Shown: piece by piece, positions 7,828-16,325 of the stretch
Layout of the letters: each line of letters starts with the position of its first letter
Position numbering within the stretch: the first letter of the stretch is position 1
Assembly (NCBI RefSeq): GCF_900104345.1
Contig: NZ_FNJN01000001.1
Location: forward strand, 248,001 to 312,000
Length of the DNA stretch: 64,000 nucleotides
Origin: Microbacterium testaceum StLB037
GTDB lineage: Bacteria; Actinomycetota; Actinomycetes; Actinomycetales; Microbacteriaceae
Direction of reading: 5' to 3'
Notes under the pieces: model-generated
Databases searched by the model: none
Seen by the model: the letters and a program-made list of their open reading frames with translations, nothing else
What the model was told of the DNA's origin: nothing
Made by a program: the position numbers and the translations under genes

Positions 7828-9192
7828 ATGAACATCGACGGTCTGGCATCCGGTCTGAAGACCAAAGAGGTCATCGACGCGCTGATGAGCGTCGCGGCGA
7901 TCCCCAAGACCCTGGTGACGAACAAGATCACCGACCGCACCACCATCATCAGCAATCTGCAGTCGGTGAACACCTCGCTGCAGAGCCTGGCCGACAAGGC
8001 GAAGACCGCGGCCTCGGCGACCTCGCTCGCGCGCTTGACGGCGACGAGCTCGGCCGACGCCGTCACCGTCACGGCCGGCGACAAGGCCCGCCTGTTCTCG
8101 ACCGCCGTCGTGGTCGACACCCTCGCCGTGGCCCACGCCGTCGTCACCGCTCCCGGCGCAGCCGACGCCTTCGGCGGACCGTTCACGCTCGTCGCCGCCG
8201 ACGGCACGGCGACCGAGATCTCGCCGACCGGCAGCGCGCCGGGCGATCTGGTCGCCGCGATCAACGCCGCGGGCGCGGGCGTCACCGCCACCGTGGTGCC
8301 GGGCGGCCGAGGGGCCGACGGCCAGCCGCTGTCGCGCGTGCAAATCACCGCGAGCACGACGGGGGCGGATGCCGCCTTCACCCTGCACCGCGGCAGCGCC
8401 GCCGACGTCGCCGCCGGAACCGGACCCGACGTCGCGACCGAGGCGGGCGCCGCGATCGTCGCACAGGGGACCGATGCCGTCATCCGCCTGTTCGCGGGGA
8501 CCGCCGCCGAGCAGAAGGTCACCAGCTCGACCAACACCTTCACCGGGATCGGCGAGGGCATCGACGTCACCGTGCGCGCCGTGTCGGCGCAGCCGGTGAC
8601 GATCACGGTCGCCGCCGACCCGAAGGCCGAATCCGACACCGCGGCCGCGTTCGTCAAGGACATCGCGGCCCTGCTGACCCGCATCGACAACGGGTCCAAA
8701 GCCACCGTCGCCGCCCCGGGCGCCGCGACGACGCTGGGCGTGTTCACCGGCGACAGCACGGTGCGCGCCCTTCGCGGCGCGCTCGCCGGCGCCGTGCAGA
8801 GCCCCGTCGACGGGATCTCGCCGTCGACGATCGGCATCCGCGTCGACAAGGCCGGGACGCTCACCTTCGACCAGGACGCCTTCACCGCGGCGATGACGGC
8901 CGATCCCGCCCGCACGCAGGCGGTCTTCTCCGCCGTCTCGGATCGCGTCCAGGCGGCCACCGCGCAGTACTCCGACAAGTACGACGGCCTGCTGACGCAG
9001 CGGATCACCGGTCAGCAGACGGAGGTCAAGACGCTGCAGCAGCAGGTGGAGCGCATGGACCTCCGGCTCGACATGCGGCGCGCCACGCTCGAGCGCACGT
9101 ACTCCGCGATGGAGGTGCGCCTATCGGGACTGCAGTCGCAGTCGTCGTGGCTCACCTCGCAGCTGGCCGCCCTCACCCCGTCGTCGAAGTAA
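7828..9192 (+). CDS. fliD: Flagellar filament cap protein
   Basis: This 454-residue protein is the HAP2 cap that folds flagellin at the filament tip. The N-terminus (MNIDGLASGLKTKEVIDALM) matches the FliD signature. The C-terminal part contains VDKAGTLTFDQDAFTAAM and then the helical end RMDLRLDMRRATLERTYSAMEVRLSGLQSQSSWLTSQL typical of FliD_C. There is no obvious GGAGG; GGAAGACGAAAGA precedes the ATG. An ACGGA at 7809-7813 is present in the leader without a convincing hairpin. It is probably co-transcribed with fliS and the gene at 9608. Confidence 0.95.
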   Translation: MNIDGLASGLKTKEVIDALMSVAAIPKTLVTNKITDRTTIISNLQSVNTSLQSLADKAKTAASATSLARLTATSSADAVTVTAGDKARLFSTAVVVDTLAVAHAVVTAPGAADAFGGPFTLVAADGTATEISPTGSAPGDLVAAINAAGAGVTATVVPGGRGADGQPLSRVQITASTTGADAAFTLHRGSAADVAAGTGPDVATEAGAAIVAQGTDAVIRLFAGTAAEQKVTSSTNTFTGIGEGIDVTVRAVSAQPVTITVAADPKAESDTAAAFVKDIAALLTRIDNGSKATVAAPGAATTLGVFTGDSTVRALRGALAGAVQSPVDGISPSTIGIRVDKAGTLTFDQDAFTAAMTADPARTQAVFSAVSDRVQAATAQYSDKYDGLLTQRITGQQTEVKTLQQQVERMDLRLDMRRATLERTYSAMEVRLSGLQSQSSWLTSQLAALTPSSK

Positions 9193-9213
9193 CCGCGAAC
9201 AGGAGACAGAACG

Positions 9214-9600
9214 ATGCCCGTCACCACCCTCGCCCGTGCGCAGCAGGAATACCTCGAGCAGCAGGTCTCGTCCGCGACCCCCGAGCGTCTGGTCACCATG
9301 CTGTACGACCGGCTGCTCGTCGACGTCGAACGCGCGCGCGTCGCCCAGTCCGCCGGTGACTGGCCCTCGGCCGGCACGTACCTCACGCACGCCCAGGCGA
9401 TCATCGCCGAACTCAGCGGCTCGCTCGACGCGAACTGGGACGGGTCGGACGGGCTGCGCGGGCTCTACACCTACATCACGGGCCGCCTCATCGTGGCCAA
9501 CGTCGGCCGAGACGAAGCGGCGACCGAGGAGTGCGCGACCCTGATCGCCCCGCTCCGCGACGCCTGGCACGCCGCGGCCGCCGCCCTCACGGTCTCGTGA
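9214..9600 (+). CDS. fliS: Flagellin export chaperone
   Basis: This 128-residue cytoplasmic chaperone binds the flagellin C-terminus and prevents premature assembly. FliS marks are the N-terminal YLEQQVSSATPERLVTMLYDRLLVDVERA and the later LRGLYTYITGRLIVANVGRDEAATEEC. AGGAGA precedes the ATG. It follows fliD by 21 bases. Confidence 0.93.
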   Translation: MPVTTLARAQQEYLEQQVSSATPERLVTMLYDRLLVDVERARVAQSAGDWPSAGTYLTHAQAIIAELSGSLDANWDGSDGLRGLYTYITGRLIVANVGRDEAATEECATLIAPLRDAWHAAAAALTVS

Positions 9601-9607
9601 CCCCCTC

Positions 9608-9883
9608 GTGACCGACGACGTCGTGGCCTGGGCCGCACTCCTCGACACCTTCGAGCGCGCCCTCGACGGCGGCGACGAGTACGTCCCCGAGGCCTTCGCG
9701 CGCCCCGCCGGTCCTCCGCCCGAGCACCTCGTCGCTCGCGCGCGCGCGATCCTCGAGCGGCAACTCCGCGAGATCGAAGCGGTCGGCATCGCCCGCGCCG
9801 AGGTCGCGCGCGAGCTCGCGACCCTCCGGCGGATCCCCCCGACGCAGACGAGCGGACCCGTCTACCTCGACGTGCGCGGGTGA
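9608..9883 (+). CDS. Small flagellar protein, FliT-position
   Basis: This 91-residue helical protein starts at GTG 7 bases after fliS. It has no recognisable motif beyond an amphipathic helix (ARAILERQLREIEAVGIARAEVARELATL). Many flagellar clusters hold fliT, a FliD chaperone, at this position, but sequence alone does not show that it is FliT. It ends 71 bases before the flgB promoter. Confidence 0.65.
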   Translation: MTDDVVAWAALLDTFERALDGGDEYVPEAFARPAGPPPEHLVARARAILERQLREIEAVGIARAEVARELATLRRIPPTQTSGPVYLDVRG

Positions 9884-9954
9884 CCGGGTCGCTCCGCGCC
9901 TGACAGGGCCGTGGCGGGGCGGGACGGCATCCCTCCGCATCCGACGCTCGCGGT

Positions 9955-9981
9955 TACGCCGGGGCGTTCGCGTCGCGATAG
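9955..9981 (+). promoter_or_regulatory. Sigma-28-type promoter of the flgB operon
   Basis: TACG, 15 bases, CGCGATAG. It is preceded by GGT as at the fliH and fliP sites. It would drive flgB to fliG or beyond. Confidence 0.75.
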
Positions 9982-9989
9982 TCGGGGCC

Positions 9990-10026
9990 GAGCACGGATC
10001 GCTCATCGCCTGGCCACGGATCGGCT
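9990..10026 (+). promoter_or_regulatory. flgB leader: tandem ACGGATC hairpins (putative CsrA sites)
   Basis: Hairpin 1 is GAGC-ACGGATC-GCTC (9990-10004). Hairpin 2 is GGCC-ACGGATC-GGCT (10012-10026, last pair G-U). Both loops carry ACGGA. Hairpin 1 starts 9 bases after the -10 box, as at fliC, fliH and fliP. The ribosome site CGGAG (10038-10041) follows 11 bases later. Confidence 0.6.
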
Positions 10027-10047
10027 CGCTTTCGACCGGAGTGCCGC

Positions 10048-10395
10048 GTGCTCGAATCCGTCACCTCAACCGCGCTGTCCAGCGCCCTCGACGCGCTGTC
10101 GATCCGGCAGCGCGCGATCGCCGAGAACATCTCGAACGTCAACACCCCCGACTACCACGCCAAGCGCGTGTCGTTCGAGGACCGGCTCAAGAGCGCCGTC
10201 GAGCAGGGCTCCGGACGTGTCGAGGCGATCGTGCAGCGATCGCTGGAGCCCACCCGCCTCAACGGCAACAACGTCAACCTCGACACCGAGACGATGTCGA
10301 ACATCGACACGGTGCTGCGCTACCAGTTCGCCGCCCAAGCGCTCAGCGGCCAAGCGGCATCCATCACCAAGGCGATCGGGCAGGCCTCCGCATGA
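10048..10395 (+). CDS. flgB: Flagellar basal-body rod protein FlgB
   Basis: This 115-residue proximal rod protein starts at GTG. The family signature is seen as ALSIRQRAIAENISNVNTPDYHAKRVSFEDRL (the N-terminal flg_bb_rod motif). The C-terminal half (NIDTVLRYQFAAQALSGQAASITKAIGQAS) is the usual rod-core helix. It overlaps flgC by ATGA and is the first gene after the promoter at 9955. Confidence 0.93.
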   Translation: MLESVTSTALSSALDALSIRQRAIAENISNVNTPDYHAKRVSFEDRLKSAVEQGSGRVEAIVQRSLEPTRLNGNNVNLDTETMSNIDTVLRYQFAAQALSGQAASITKAIGQASA

Positions 10396-10784
10396 GTTTC
10401 GACGCGATCGGCATCGCGGGGACGGGCCTGTCGGCCCACCGCAAGTGGTTGGACGCCATCAGCGACAACATCGCCAACGTCAACACCGCCACCCCCGCGG
10501 GCCAGGACATGTTCCGCGAGAAGTACGTCACCGTGGCCGAGGGGAGCCGGACACCCGGCGTCTACGTCACGGGCGTGCGCGACTCCACGGCGGAAGGGCG
10601 CCTCGTCTACGAACCCGAGCACCCCTACGCCAACGAGAACGGCTACGTCCAGTACCCGAACGTCGACCTCGGCGACCAGATGAGCATGCTGATCCTCGCC
10701 CAGCGCGGCTACCAGGCGAACGCCGCCGTCATCGACCGCGCCAAGACCAGCTACGAAGCGGCCCTGCAGATCGGACGAAGCTGA
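10392..10784 (+). CDS. flgC: Flagellar basal-body rod protein FlgC
   Basis: This 130-residue rod protein has the N-terminal GIAGTGLSAHRKWLDAISDNIANVNT and the C-terminal MLILAQRGYQANAAVIDRAKTSYEAALQIGRS motifs of FlgC. The start overlaps the flgB stop (ATGA), so translation is probably coupled. It overlaps fliE in the same way. Confidence 0.95.
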   Translation: MSFDAIGIAGTGLSAHRKWLDAISDNIANVNTATPAGQDMFREKYVTVAEGSRTPGVYVTGVRDSTAEGRLVYEPEHPYANENGYVQYPNVDLGDQMSMLILAQRGYQANAAVIDRAKTSYEAALQIGRS

Positions 10785-11104
10785 TGAGCCTTGCCATCGA
10801 CCCGACCGCGGCGGTGGGCGTGACGCCCCTGAGCCCGTTGAGCTTCGAGCAGACCGCCGCCCCGGCTTCGGCCGGCGTCGGCGGAGCGTCGTTCGCGACC
10901 TCGCTCGCCTCCGCGGTCGAGAACCTGCAGACCCTGCAGTCGACCTCGAACGAGCTCGCCGTGCAGGCCGTCACCGGAGACCTCGACGACATCCACAAGG
11001 CCACGCTGGCCTCGGCGCGCGCCGGCGTCACGCTCGACCTCATGGTCGCCGTCCGAGATCGCGGCGTCGCCGCGTTCAACGACGTCATGCGGATGCAGGC
11101 CTGA
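10784..11104 (+). CDS. fliE: Flagellar hook-basal body protein FliE
   Basis: This 106-residue adaptor joins the MS ring to the rod. The conserved C-terminal part is present: DDIHKATLASARAGVTLDLMVAVRDRGVAAFNDVMRMQ. The N-terminal 35 residues are low complexity. It begins on the last base of the flgC stop codon. Confidence 0.92.
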   Translation: MSLAIDPTAAVGVTPLSPLSFEQTAAPASAGVGGASFATSLASAVENLQTLQSTSNELAVQAVTGDLDDIHKATLASARAGVTLDLMVAVRDRGVAAFNDVMRMQA

Positions 11105-11106
11105 CC

Positions 11107-12741
11107 GTGCCGCGCCTGCTCACGAACTCGTTCGAGCGTCTCAAGAGAATCGTCGCCGGCTTCACCGTCGCCCAGCGCACGATCGCCGTGATCGGCGCCG
11201 CCCTGCTCGTCATGGGCGTTATCGCGCTGGGCAGCTGGCTCGCGAAACCGCAGATGAGTCCGCTGTTCACCGGCCTCAGCCCGAGCGACGCGTCCGCCGT
11301 CGTCGAGCAGTTGAAGTCGGCGGGGGTCGCCTACGAACTGACCGAGGGCGGAGCGACGGTCCTCGTCCCCGACGCCCAGGTCTACCCGCAGCGACTGGCG
11401 GCCGCGGCCGCAGGGCTGCCCACCGACAACACCGGCGGCTACACCCTCCTCGACAAGATGGGGGTGACGGCGAGCGAATTCCAGCAGTCGGTGACCTACA
11501 AGCGCGCGATCGAAGGCGAGCTCGCGGCGACGATCGGCGCGATGTCGGGGGTCACCGCGGCCTCCGTGCAATTGGCCATTCCCGAGCAGAGCGTGTTCGT
11601 CGCCGACAAGCAGCACCCCACGGCATCCGTCTTCCTCAAAACCCAGGGCGGGTCGAGTCTCGACGACGACCAGATCGCCGCGATCGTGCATCTGACCAGT
11701 GCCTCCATCCCGGGGATGACGCCCGAGGACGTCGCGGTGACCGACCAGTCAGGGCGCGTCCTCGCCGCCGTGGGACAGGGCCTCACCGACTCCGCCAGCA
11801 CGCAGGCCTCCGATCACGAGGCCAAGGTCGCGGGATCGGTGACCAAGATGCTCGAGACCATCGTGGGACCCGGCAACGCCACCGTCAGCGTCAGCGCCGA
11901 CGTCGCCAACTCGACCTCCGAGCGCATGGACGAGACGTACACCGCGCCCGAGGGCGGCGTGATGACGAACGAGCAGACCCGCACGCAGACCTCGACCGGC
12001 GGACAGGCGGGGGGAACCGGGATCCTCGGCCCCGACAACATCGCCGTGCCCGACGCCGGCGGTTCGGGGTCGTTCGAGTCCGAGGAATCCACGCGGAACA
12101 ACGCCGTCAACAAGACGACCGAGAAGACGACCACCCCGGCCGGAGAAGTCACCCGCCAGACCGTCAGCATCGCGCTCGACCGCGGCTCGGTGCAGGGGGT
12201 GACCGCCGAACAGGTTCAGGCCCTCGTCTCCAACGCCGCCGGCATCAACACCGCGCGCGGCGACACGGTGACCGTGGAGTTCGTCGACTTCAGCCAGAGC
12301 GCCGCCGCGGCCGCGGCCGCAGCCCTCCAGGCTGCGGAGGACGAGAAGGCCGCGCAGGTGCAGTCGGAGATCGTGCGCACCGCCATCATCGGCGGGTCGA
12401 TCGTGCTGGCCGCCGTCATCGTCGTCGTCGCCCTGCTGGTGCGGCGGCGGATGAAGCGCCGCACGCTGTACACCGAGGACGGGCCCATCGAGTACTTCGC
12501 GTCGATGACCGAGACCGAGGAGCAGAAGCTCAAGACCCTGAAGGGCCTCGCCGAGCCGATCGCCCTCCCCGCCGTCCCGCCGACCAAGGTCCTCCCCACA
12601 CTCCTCGACATCGAGGAAGAGCCCGAAGCCCCGCAGGTCTTGGTCGAGCAGCGTCGACGCGAGGTCGAGCAGTTGGCCAAGAGCGACCCGCAGAACGCCG
12701 CGAAGGCGCTCGCCAACATGATGGATGAGGCGATGGTATGA
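11107..12741 (+). CDS. fliF: Flagellar MS-ring protein
   Basis: This 544-residue membrane protein forms the MS ring. It has an N-terminal transmembrane helix (about residues 20-42), the ring-building motif YKRAIEGELAATIGAMSGVTAASVQLAIPEQSVF, a disordered middle (NEQTRTQTSTGGQAGG to NKTTEKTT), a second transmembrane helix (TAIIGGSIVLAAVIVVVALLV) and a cytoplasmic C-terminal tail that should bind FliG. It starts at GTG two bases after fliE. Confidence 0.95.
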   Translation: MPRLLTNSFERLKRIVAGFTVAQRTIAVIGAALLVMGVIALGSWLAKPQMSPLFTGLSPSDASAVVEQLKSAGVAYELTEGGATVLVPDAQVYPQRLAAAAAGLPTDNTGGYTLLDKMGVTASEFQQSVTYKRAIEGELAATIGAMSGVTAASVQLAIPEQSVFVADKQHPTASVFLKTQGGSSLDDDQIAAIVHLTSASIPGMTPEDVAVTDQSGRVLAAVGQGLTDSASTQASDHEAKVAGSVTKMLETIVGPGNATVSVSADVANSTSERMDETYTAPEGGVMTNEQTRTQTSTGGQAGGTGILGPDNIAVPDAGGSGSFESEESTRNNAVNKTTEKTTTPAGEVTRQTVSIALDRGSVQGVTAEQVQALVSNAAGINTARGDTVTVEFVDFSQSAAAAAAAALQAAEDEKAAQVQSEIVRTAIIGGSIVLAAVIVVVALLVRRRMKRRTLYTEDGPIEYFASMTETEEQKLKTLKGLAEPIALPAVPPTKVLPTLLDIEEEPEAPQVLVEQRRREVEQLAKSDPQNAAKALANMMDEAMV

Positions 12742-13817
12742 GCCTGCTCGACTCCCGCCCCGAAGCGGTCGCCGAGGTCGCGCCCACCGCCGTGACCGAG
12801 GTGCTCGCCGTCACCCGCACCCCCCTCTCGGGGCTGCGGAAAGCAGCGATCGTCATGCTCAACATGGATCGCGAGACCAGCGCCGAGGTGCTGCGCCACC
12901 TCGGCGAGGCACGCGCCGAGCTGTTGGCGGGCGAGCTCGCCCAGCTGGGCAGCGTCGACACGGCCGCGACCGCGGACGCTCTCGCCGACTTCCGCCGCAT
13001 CGCCTCGGGCAGATCGCTCATGAGCCGCGGGGGCGAGCAGTTCGCCACGGGACTGCTCGAGACGGCGTTCGGCCGCGAGAAGGCCGTGGGAATGGTCGGT
13101 CGCGTCCTGTCGCAGGGGGTGGTGTCGTTCGACTTCCTCAACGCCGCCGATCCGACGCAGCTGGCCACGATCCTCGACGGCGAGATGCCGACCACCGTCG
13201 CCGTGGTGCTGGCGAACCTGCGGGCCGACCGGGCGGCGGCCGTGCTGGCCGCTCTGCAGGATCCCCTGCGCACCGACGTCGCCCAGGCGATCGCGGAGCT
13301 CGGCGTCGCCTCGCAGGAGGCGATCACCGTCGTCGCCGAATCGCTGCGCGCGCGCACGGGCGTGTTCGGCATTCGCGAGGCGCACGAGGCCATCGGCGGC
13401 GTCCAACCGCTGGTCGACATCATCAACCGATCCGACACCGCCCTCGAGAAGGCGCTGCTCGCCGGGCTCGACGACCGCGATCACGTGCTCGCCGAAGAGG
13501 TGCGCAGTCGGATGCTGACCTTCGCCGACATCGCGCGACTCGAGGACCGCGACGCCCAACGCGTGCTGCGCGGGATCGACCTGCGGGTCCTCGCCCTCGC
13601 GTTGAAGGGCGCCGACGAGCAGATCGGCGAGGTGATCCGCCGCAACATGACCGAGCGCAACCGCGAGAACCTCGAGGAGGAGACGCGAGCGCTGGGGCCT
13701 GTCCGCATGCGGCAGGTCGACGAGGCGCGCGCCGAGGTCGTCCGCGTCATCCGCGAACTCGAAGCCGCCGAAGAGATCACCCTCTCGCGCGAGGACGACG
13801 ACGAGCTCATCGAGTGA
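12738..13817 (+). CDS. fliG: Flagellar motor switch protein FliG
   Basis: This 359-residue C-ring protein binds FliF and forms the torque interface with MotA. The N domain starts LSGLRKAAIVMLNMDRETSAEVLRHL. The middle domain has the EHPQT-like position as DGEMPTTVAVVLANLRAD. The C domain carries the charged torque helix region (EDRDAQRVLRGIDLRVLALALKGAD followed by RRNMTERNRENLEEE). It overlaps fliF by ATGA. A promoter for the next operon lies 37 bases downstream. Confidence 0.95.
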   Translation: MSLLDSRPEAVAEVAPTAVTEVLAVTRTPLSGLRKAAIVMLNMDRETSAEVLRHLGEARAELLAGELAQLGSVDTAATADALADFRRIASGRSLMSRGGEQFATGLLETAFGREKAVGMVGRVLSQGVVSFDFLNAADPTQLATILDGEMPTTVAVVLANLRADRAAAVLAALQDPLRTDVAQAIAELGVASQEAITVVAESLRARTGVFGIREAHEAIGGVQPLVDIINRSDTALEKALLAGLDDRDHVLAEEVRSRMLTFADIARLEDRDAQRVLRGIDLRVLALALKGADEQIGEVIRRNMTERNRENLEEETRALGPVRMRQVDEARAEVVRVIRELEAAEEITLSREDDDELIE

Positions 13818-13853
13818 CCGGTACCCCGATCGTCCTCCCCGGTGGCGGTCGGT

Positions 13854-13880
13854 TACCGCGACGCCGTCGCGTCGCGATAG
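13854..13880 (+). promoter_or_regulatory. Sigma-28-type promoter of the fliH operon
   Basis: TACC, 15 bases, CGCGATAG, preceded by GGT. It would drive fliH, fliI, fliJ, fliK, flgD and flgE. Confidence 0.75.
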
Positions 13881-13888
13881 TCCGGGAA

Positions 13889-13926
13889 GAGCACGGATCG
13901 CTCGTCGACTTGGCCACGGATCGGCT
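13889..13926 (+). promoter_or_regulatory. fliH leader: tandem ACGGATC hairpins (putative CsrA sites)
   Basis: GAGC-ACGGATC-GCTC at 13889-13903 and GGCC-ACGGATC-GGCT at 13912-13926. The layout and spacing match the flgB leader, with starts 23 bases apart instead of 22. The ribosome site near the GTG at 13952 is weak (AGGG). Confidence 0.6.
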
Positions 13927-13951
13927 TCGCCACAACCGCAGGGTGACCGCC

Positions 13952-14584
13952 GTGTCCGAGTCCGTCTTCACGCCGCTGGTGCTGCCGCGCGTGGGCGAGG
14001 TGCGAACCGACGCCCGGACCGTCGCCGACAGGGCGCGTGCGCGGGGCTACGCCGACGGCTTCGCCGAGGGGCGCCGCGACGCGCGGGCCGAACTCGAACG
14101 CGAGCGTCTCGAGGCCGATGAGCGATTCGCCGCGCGCGAGGCCGCGGCGCAGGATGCCCACCGGGCGGCGCTGTCGGCGCTGGGCGGGGCGCGGGCCCGT
14201 CTCGAGGACGGGATCGCCGCGATCGTGGCATCCGATCTGCGACGCATCGAGGAACTCGCGGTCGAGATGGCCGCCGAGATCCTCGGTGCGGAGATGTCGG
14301 ATGCCGCCCGCTCGGCCGTGCACGCCGTGCGCCGGGCCGCGGCGCAGACACCCCGGTCGGCCTGGGTGCGCGTGCACCTCAACGAGCGCGACCTGCGCAC
14401 GCTCAACACGGTCACGGACCCGTCCCTTCCGGAGGGCGTCGAGGTCGAGGTGGGGGCGGACGTCGACCCCGGGGGAGCGGTCGTGCGGATCGCGCACGGA
14501 AGCGTCGACACCCGCATCGCCGCCGCGCTGGAGCGCGCGCGCGAGGCCCTCTCGATCGACGAGAACGCCGAGGCATCGCCGTGA
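13952..14584 (+). CDS. fliH: Flagellar assembly protein FliH
   Basis: This 210-residue protein is the negative regulator and stator of the export ATPase FliI. It has the FliH/YscL pattern: a short N-terminus, a glycine- and charge-rich helix (RGYADGFAEGRRDARAELERERLEADERFAAREA) and a C-terminal VRVHLNERDLRTLN domain with EVGADVDPGGAVVRIAHGSVDTRI. The start is the GTG at 13952, the first after the leader. It overlaps fliI by four bases. Confidence 0.88.
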   Translation: MSESVFTPLVLPRVGEVRTDARTVADRARARGYADGFAEGRRDARAELERERLEADERFAAREAAAQDAHRAALSALGGARARLEDGIAAIVASDLRRIEELAVEMAAEILGAEMSDAARSAVHAVRRAAAQTPRSAWVRVHLNERDLRTLNTVTDPSLPEGVEVEVGADVDPGGAVVRIAHGSVDTRIAAALERAREALSIDENAEASP

Positions 14585-15900
14585 GCGCCCCGCGCAGCCG
14601 CTGGGAGCGCGCGCTCGCCGCGACGCGGCCGCAGCGCTCCGGCGTCGTCAAGGCCGTGGTGGGCCTCGGCATCGAGGCGCTCGGGGTTCCCGCCGCCGTC
14701 GGCGATCGCGTGCGCATCGAGACCTCGGGCGCTCGAGAGATCGATGCCGAGGTGGTGGCCGTCGACGGCGATGCCGTGCGCTGCATGCCCATGGGCCCGA
14801 TGTCGGGCATCCGCGTGGGAGCTCCCGTGCGTCACTCGGGCGCGGCGCTGAGAGTGCCGACCGGACGCGCACTGCTGGGGCGTGTCCTGGACGGCCTCGG
14901 TCGTCCCATCGACGGCCGCGGTCCGCTCGTCGACGCCTCCCTCGTCTCGCTGGCCAACTCGGCTCCCAGTGTCATCGGGCGGCAGCGCATCGATCGGCAG
15001 CTCGGGCTGGGAGTCCGTGCGCTCGACACGATGACCCCCGTCGGTGTGGGGCAGCGCCTCGGGCTGTTCGCGGGTTCGGGCGTCGGCAAGTCGTCGCTCA
15101 TGTCGATGATCGCGCGCGGCTCGACCGCCGATGCGACCGTGATCGCCCTCGTGGGGGAGCGCGGACGCGAGGTCCGCGAGTTCCTCGAGGACGATCTCGG
15201 GCCCGAGGGCCTCGCTCGCGCGGTGGTCGTGGTGGCCACGTCGGATCAGCCGGCGATGGCGCGTCTTCGCTCGGCGTTCGTCGCGACCCGCATCGCGGAG
15301 CAGTTCCGCGACGACGGCCTCGACGTGGTGCTGATGATGGACTCGCTCACCCGTGTCGCGATGGCGCAGCGCGAGATCGGATTGTCGGCGGGGGAGCCGC
15401 CCGCGACCCGCGGGTACCCGCCCTCGACCTTCTCGGTCCTGGCGGGGCTGCTGGAGCGCGCGGGCACCGGCAGCGTCGGATCGATCACCGGCTTGTACAC
15501 GGTGCTCGTCGACGGCGACGACCACAACGAACCCGTCGCCGACGCCGCGCGCGGCATCCTGGACGGGCACGTGGTGCTCGACCGCGCTCTCGCCGTACGC
15601 GGGCATTTCCCCGCGATCGACGTGCTGGGCTCGGTGTCGCGCGTCGTCTCGAAGGTGACGACGTCCGAGCAGCGCGAGACCGCGATCGTCCTGCGGCGCG
15701 TGCTCGCCGCCCGTCGACAGGCCGACGACCTCATCGACATCGGGGCGTACAAGGCGGGGGCGAACCCCCTCGTCGACGCCGCTCTCGCGCACCGGGGCGC
15801 GATCGACGGGTTCCTCACCCAGCGCATGGACGATCTGACCGCGACCGACGACTCCTGGCGGCGCTTGGCCGCCCTGACGACCACTTTCGGAGGACTGTGA
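14581..15900 (+). CDS. fliI: Flagellum-specific export ATPase
   Basis: This 439-residue F1-beta-like ATPase energises flagellar protein export. Walker A is GLFAGSGVGKSSL, followed by ALVGERGREVREFLEDDL, a Walker B VVLMMDSLTRVAMAQREIGLSAGEPPATRGYPPS and the DDLIDIGAYKAGANP C-terminal motif. The start is GTG, overlapping fliH (GTGA). The length is normal. Confidence 0.96.
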   Translation: MSAPRSRWERALAATRPQRSGVVKAVVGLGIEALGVPAAVGDRVRIETSGAREIDAEVVAVDGDAVRCMPMGPMSGIRVGAPVRHSGAALRVPTGRALLGRVLDGLGRPIDGRGPLVDASLVSLANSAPSVIGRQRIDRQLGLGVRALDTMTPVGVGQRLGLFAGSGVGKSSLMSMIARGSTADATVIALVGERGREVREFLEDDLGPEGLARAVVVVATSDQPAMARLRSAFVATRIAEQFRDDGLDVVLMMDSLTRVAMAQREIGLSAGEPPATRGYPPSTFSVLAGLLERAGTGSVGSITGLYTVLVDGDDHNEPVADAARGILDGHVVLDRALAVRGHFPAIDVLGSVSRVVSKVTTSEQRETAIVLRRVLAARRQADDLIDIGAYKAGANPLVDAALAHRGAIDGFLTQRMDDLTATDDSWRRLAALTTTFGGL

Positions 15901-16325
15901 TGACGTTCCCCCTTTCCGGCCTGCTGCGTGTGCGCGGGGTCCAGGAGCGCGCCGCCGCCGAGTCGTCGTCCCTCGCCCGTTCCGAGGCCGCCGCCGCGGA
16001 GACGGCGGTCGAGCAGGCGGTGTCGAGCCTGAGCGAGATCACCACGGCGATCGACGACGCCGCGACCCTTCTCGCTCTGGCCGCCGCGCGCTCGTCGGGG
16101 CAGGCGGCGCTCGCCGACCTGCGGACGCTGGCCCGCCTGCGCCGGGATGCCGCGGAGGCCGCTTCGGCCGCGCACGTGGAGGCGCGTCGTGAGCTCAAGG
16201 GGCTCGAGCGCCTCGAGGACGCGCACCTCGAGAGCGAGCTCGCGCGGGAGCGCCGGGCCGAGCAGAGCGCCCTCGACGAGATGGCCGTGGTCCGCGCCGC
16301 GCGCGATGAGGGGAGTGCGGCGTGA
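15900..16325 (+). CDS. fliJ: FliJ-like flagellar export protein
   Basis: This 141-residue protein is almost entirely helical coiled coil, Ala/Arg/Glu-rich, as expected for FliJ, the general export chaperone that sits in the FliI ring. The N-terminal FPLSGLLRVRGVQERAAAE matches FliJ. Sequence similarity in this family is low, so the call leans on its position after fliI, which it overlaps by one base. Confidence 0.82.
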   Translation: MTFPLSGLLRVRGVQERAAAESSSLARSEAAAAETAVEQAVSSLSEITTAIDDAATLLALAAARSSGQAALADLRTLARLRRDAAEAASAAHVEARRELKGLERLEDAHLESELARERRAEQSALDEMAVVRAARDEGSAA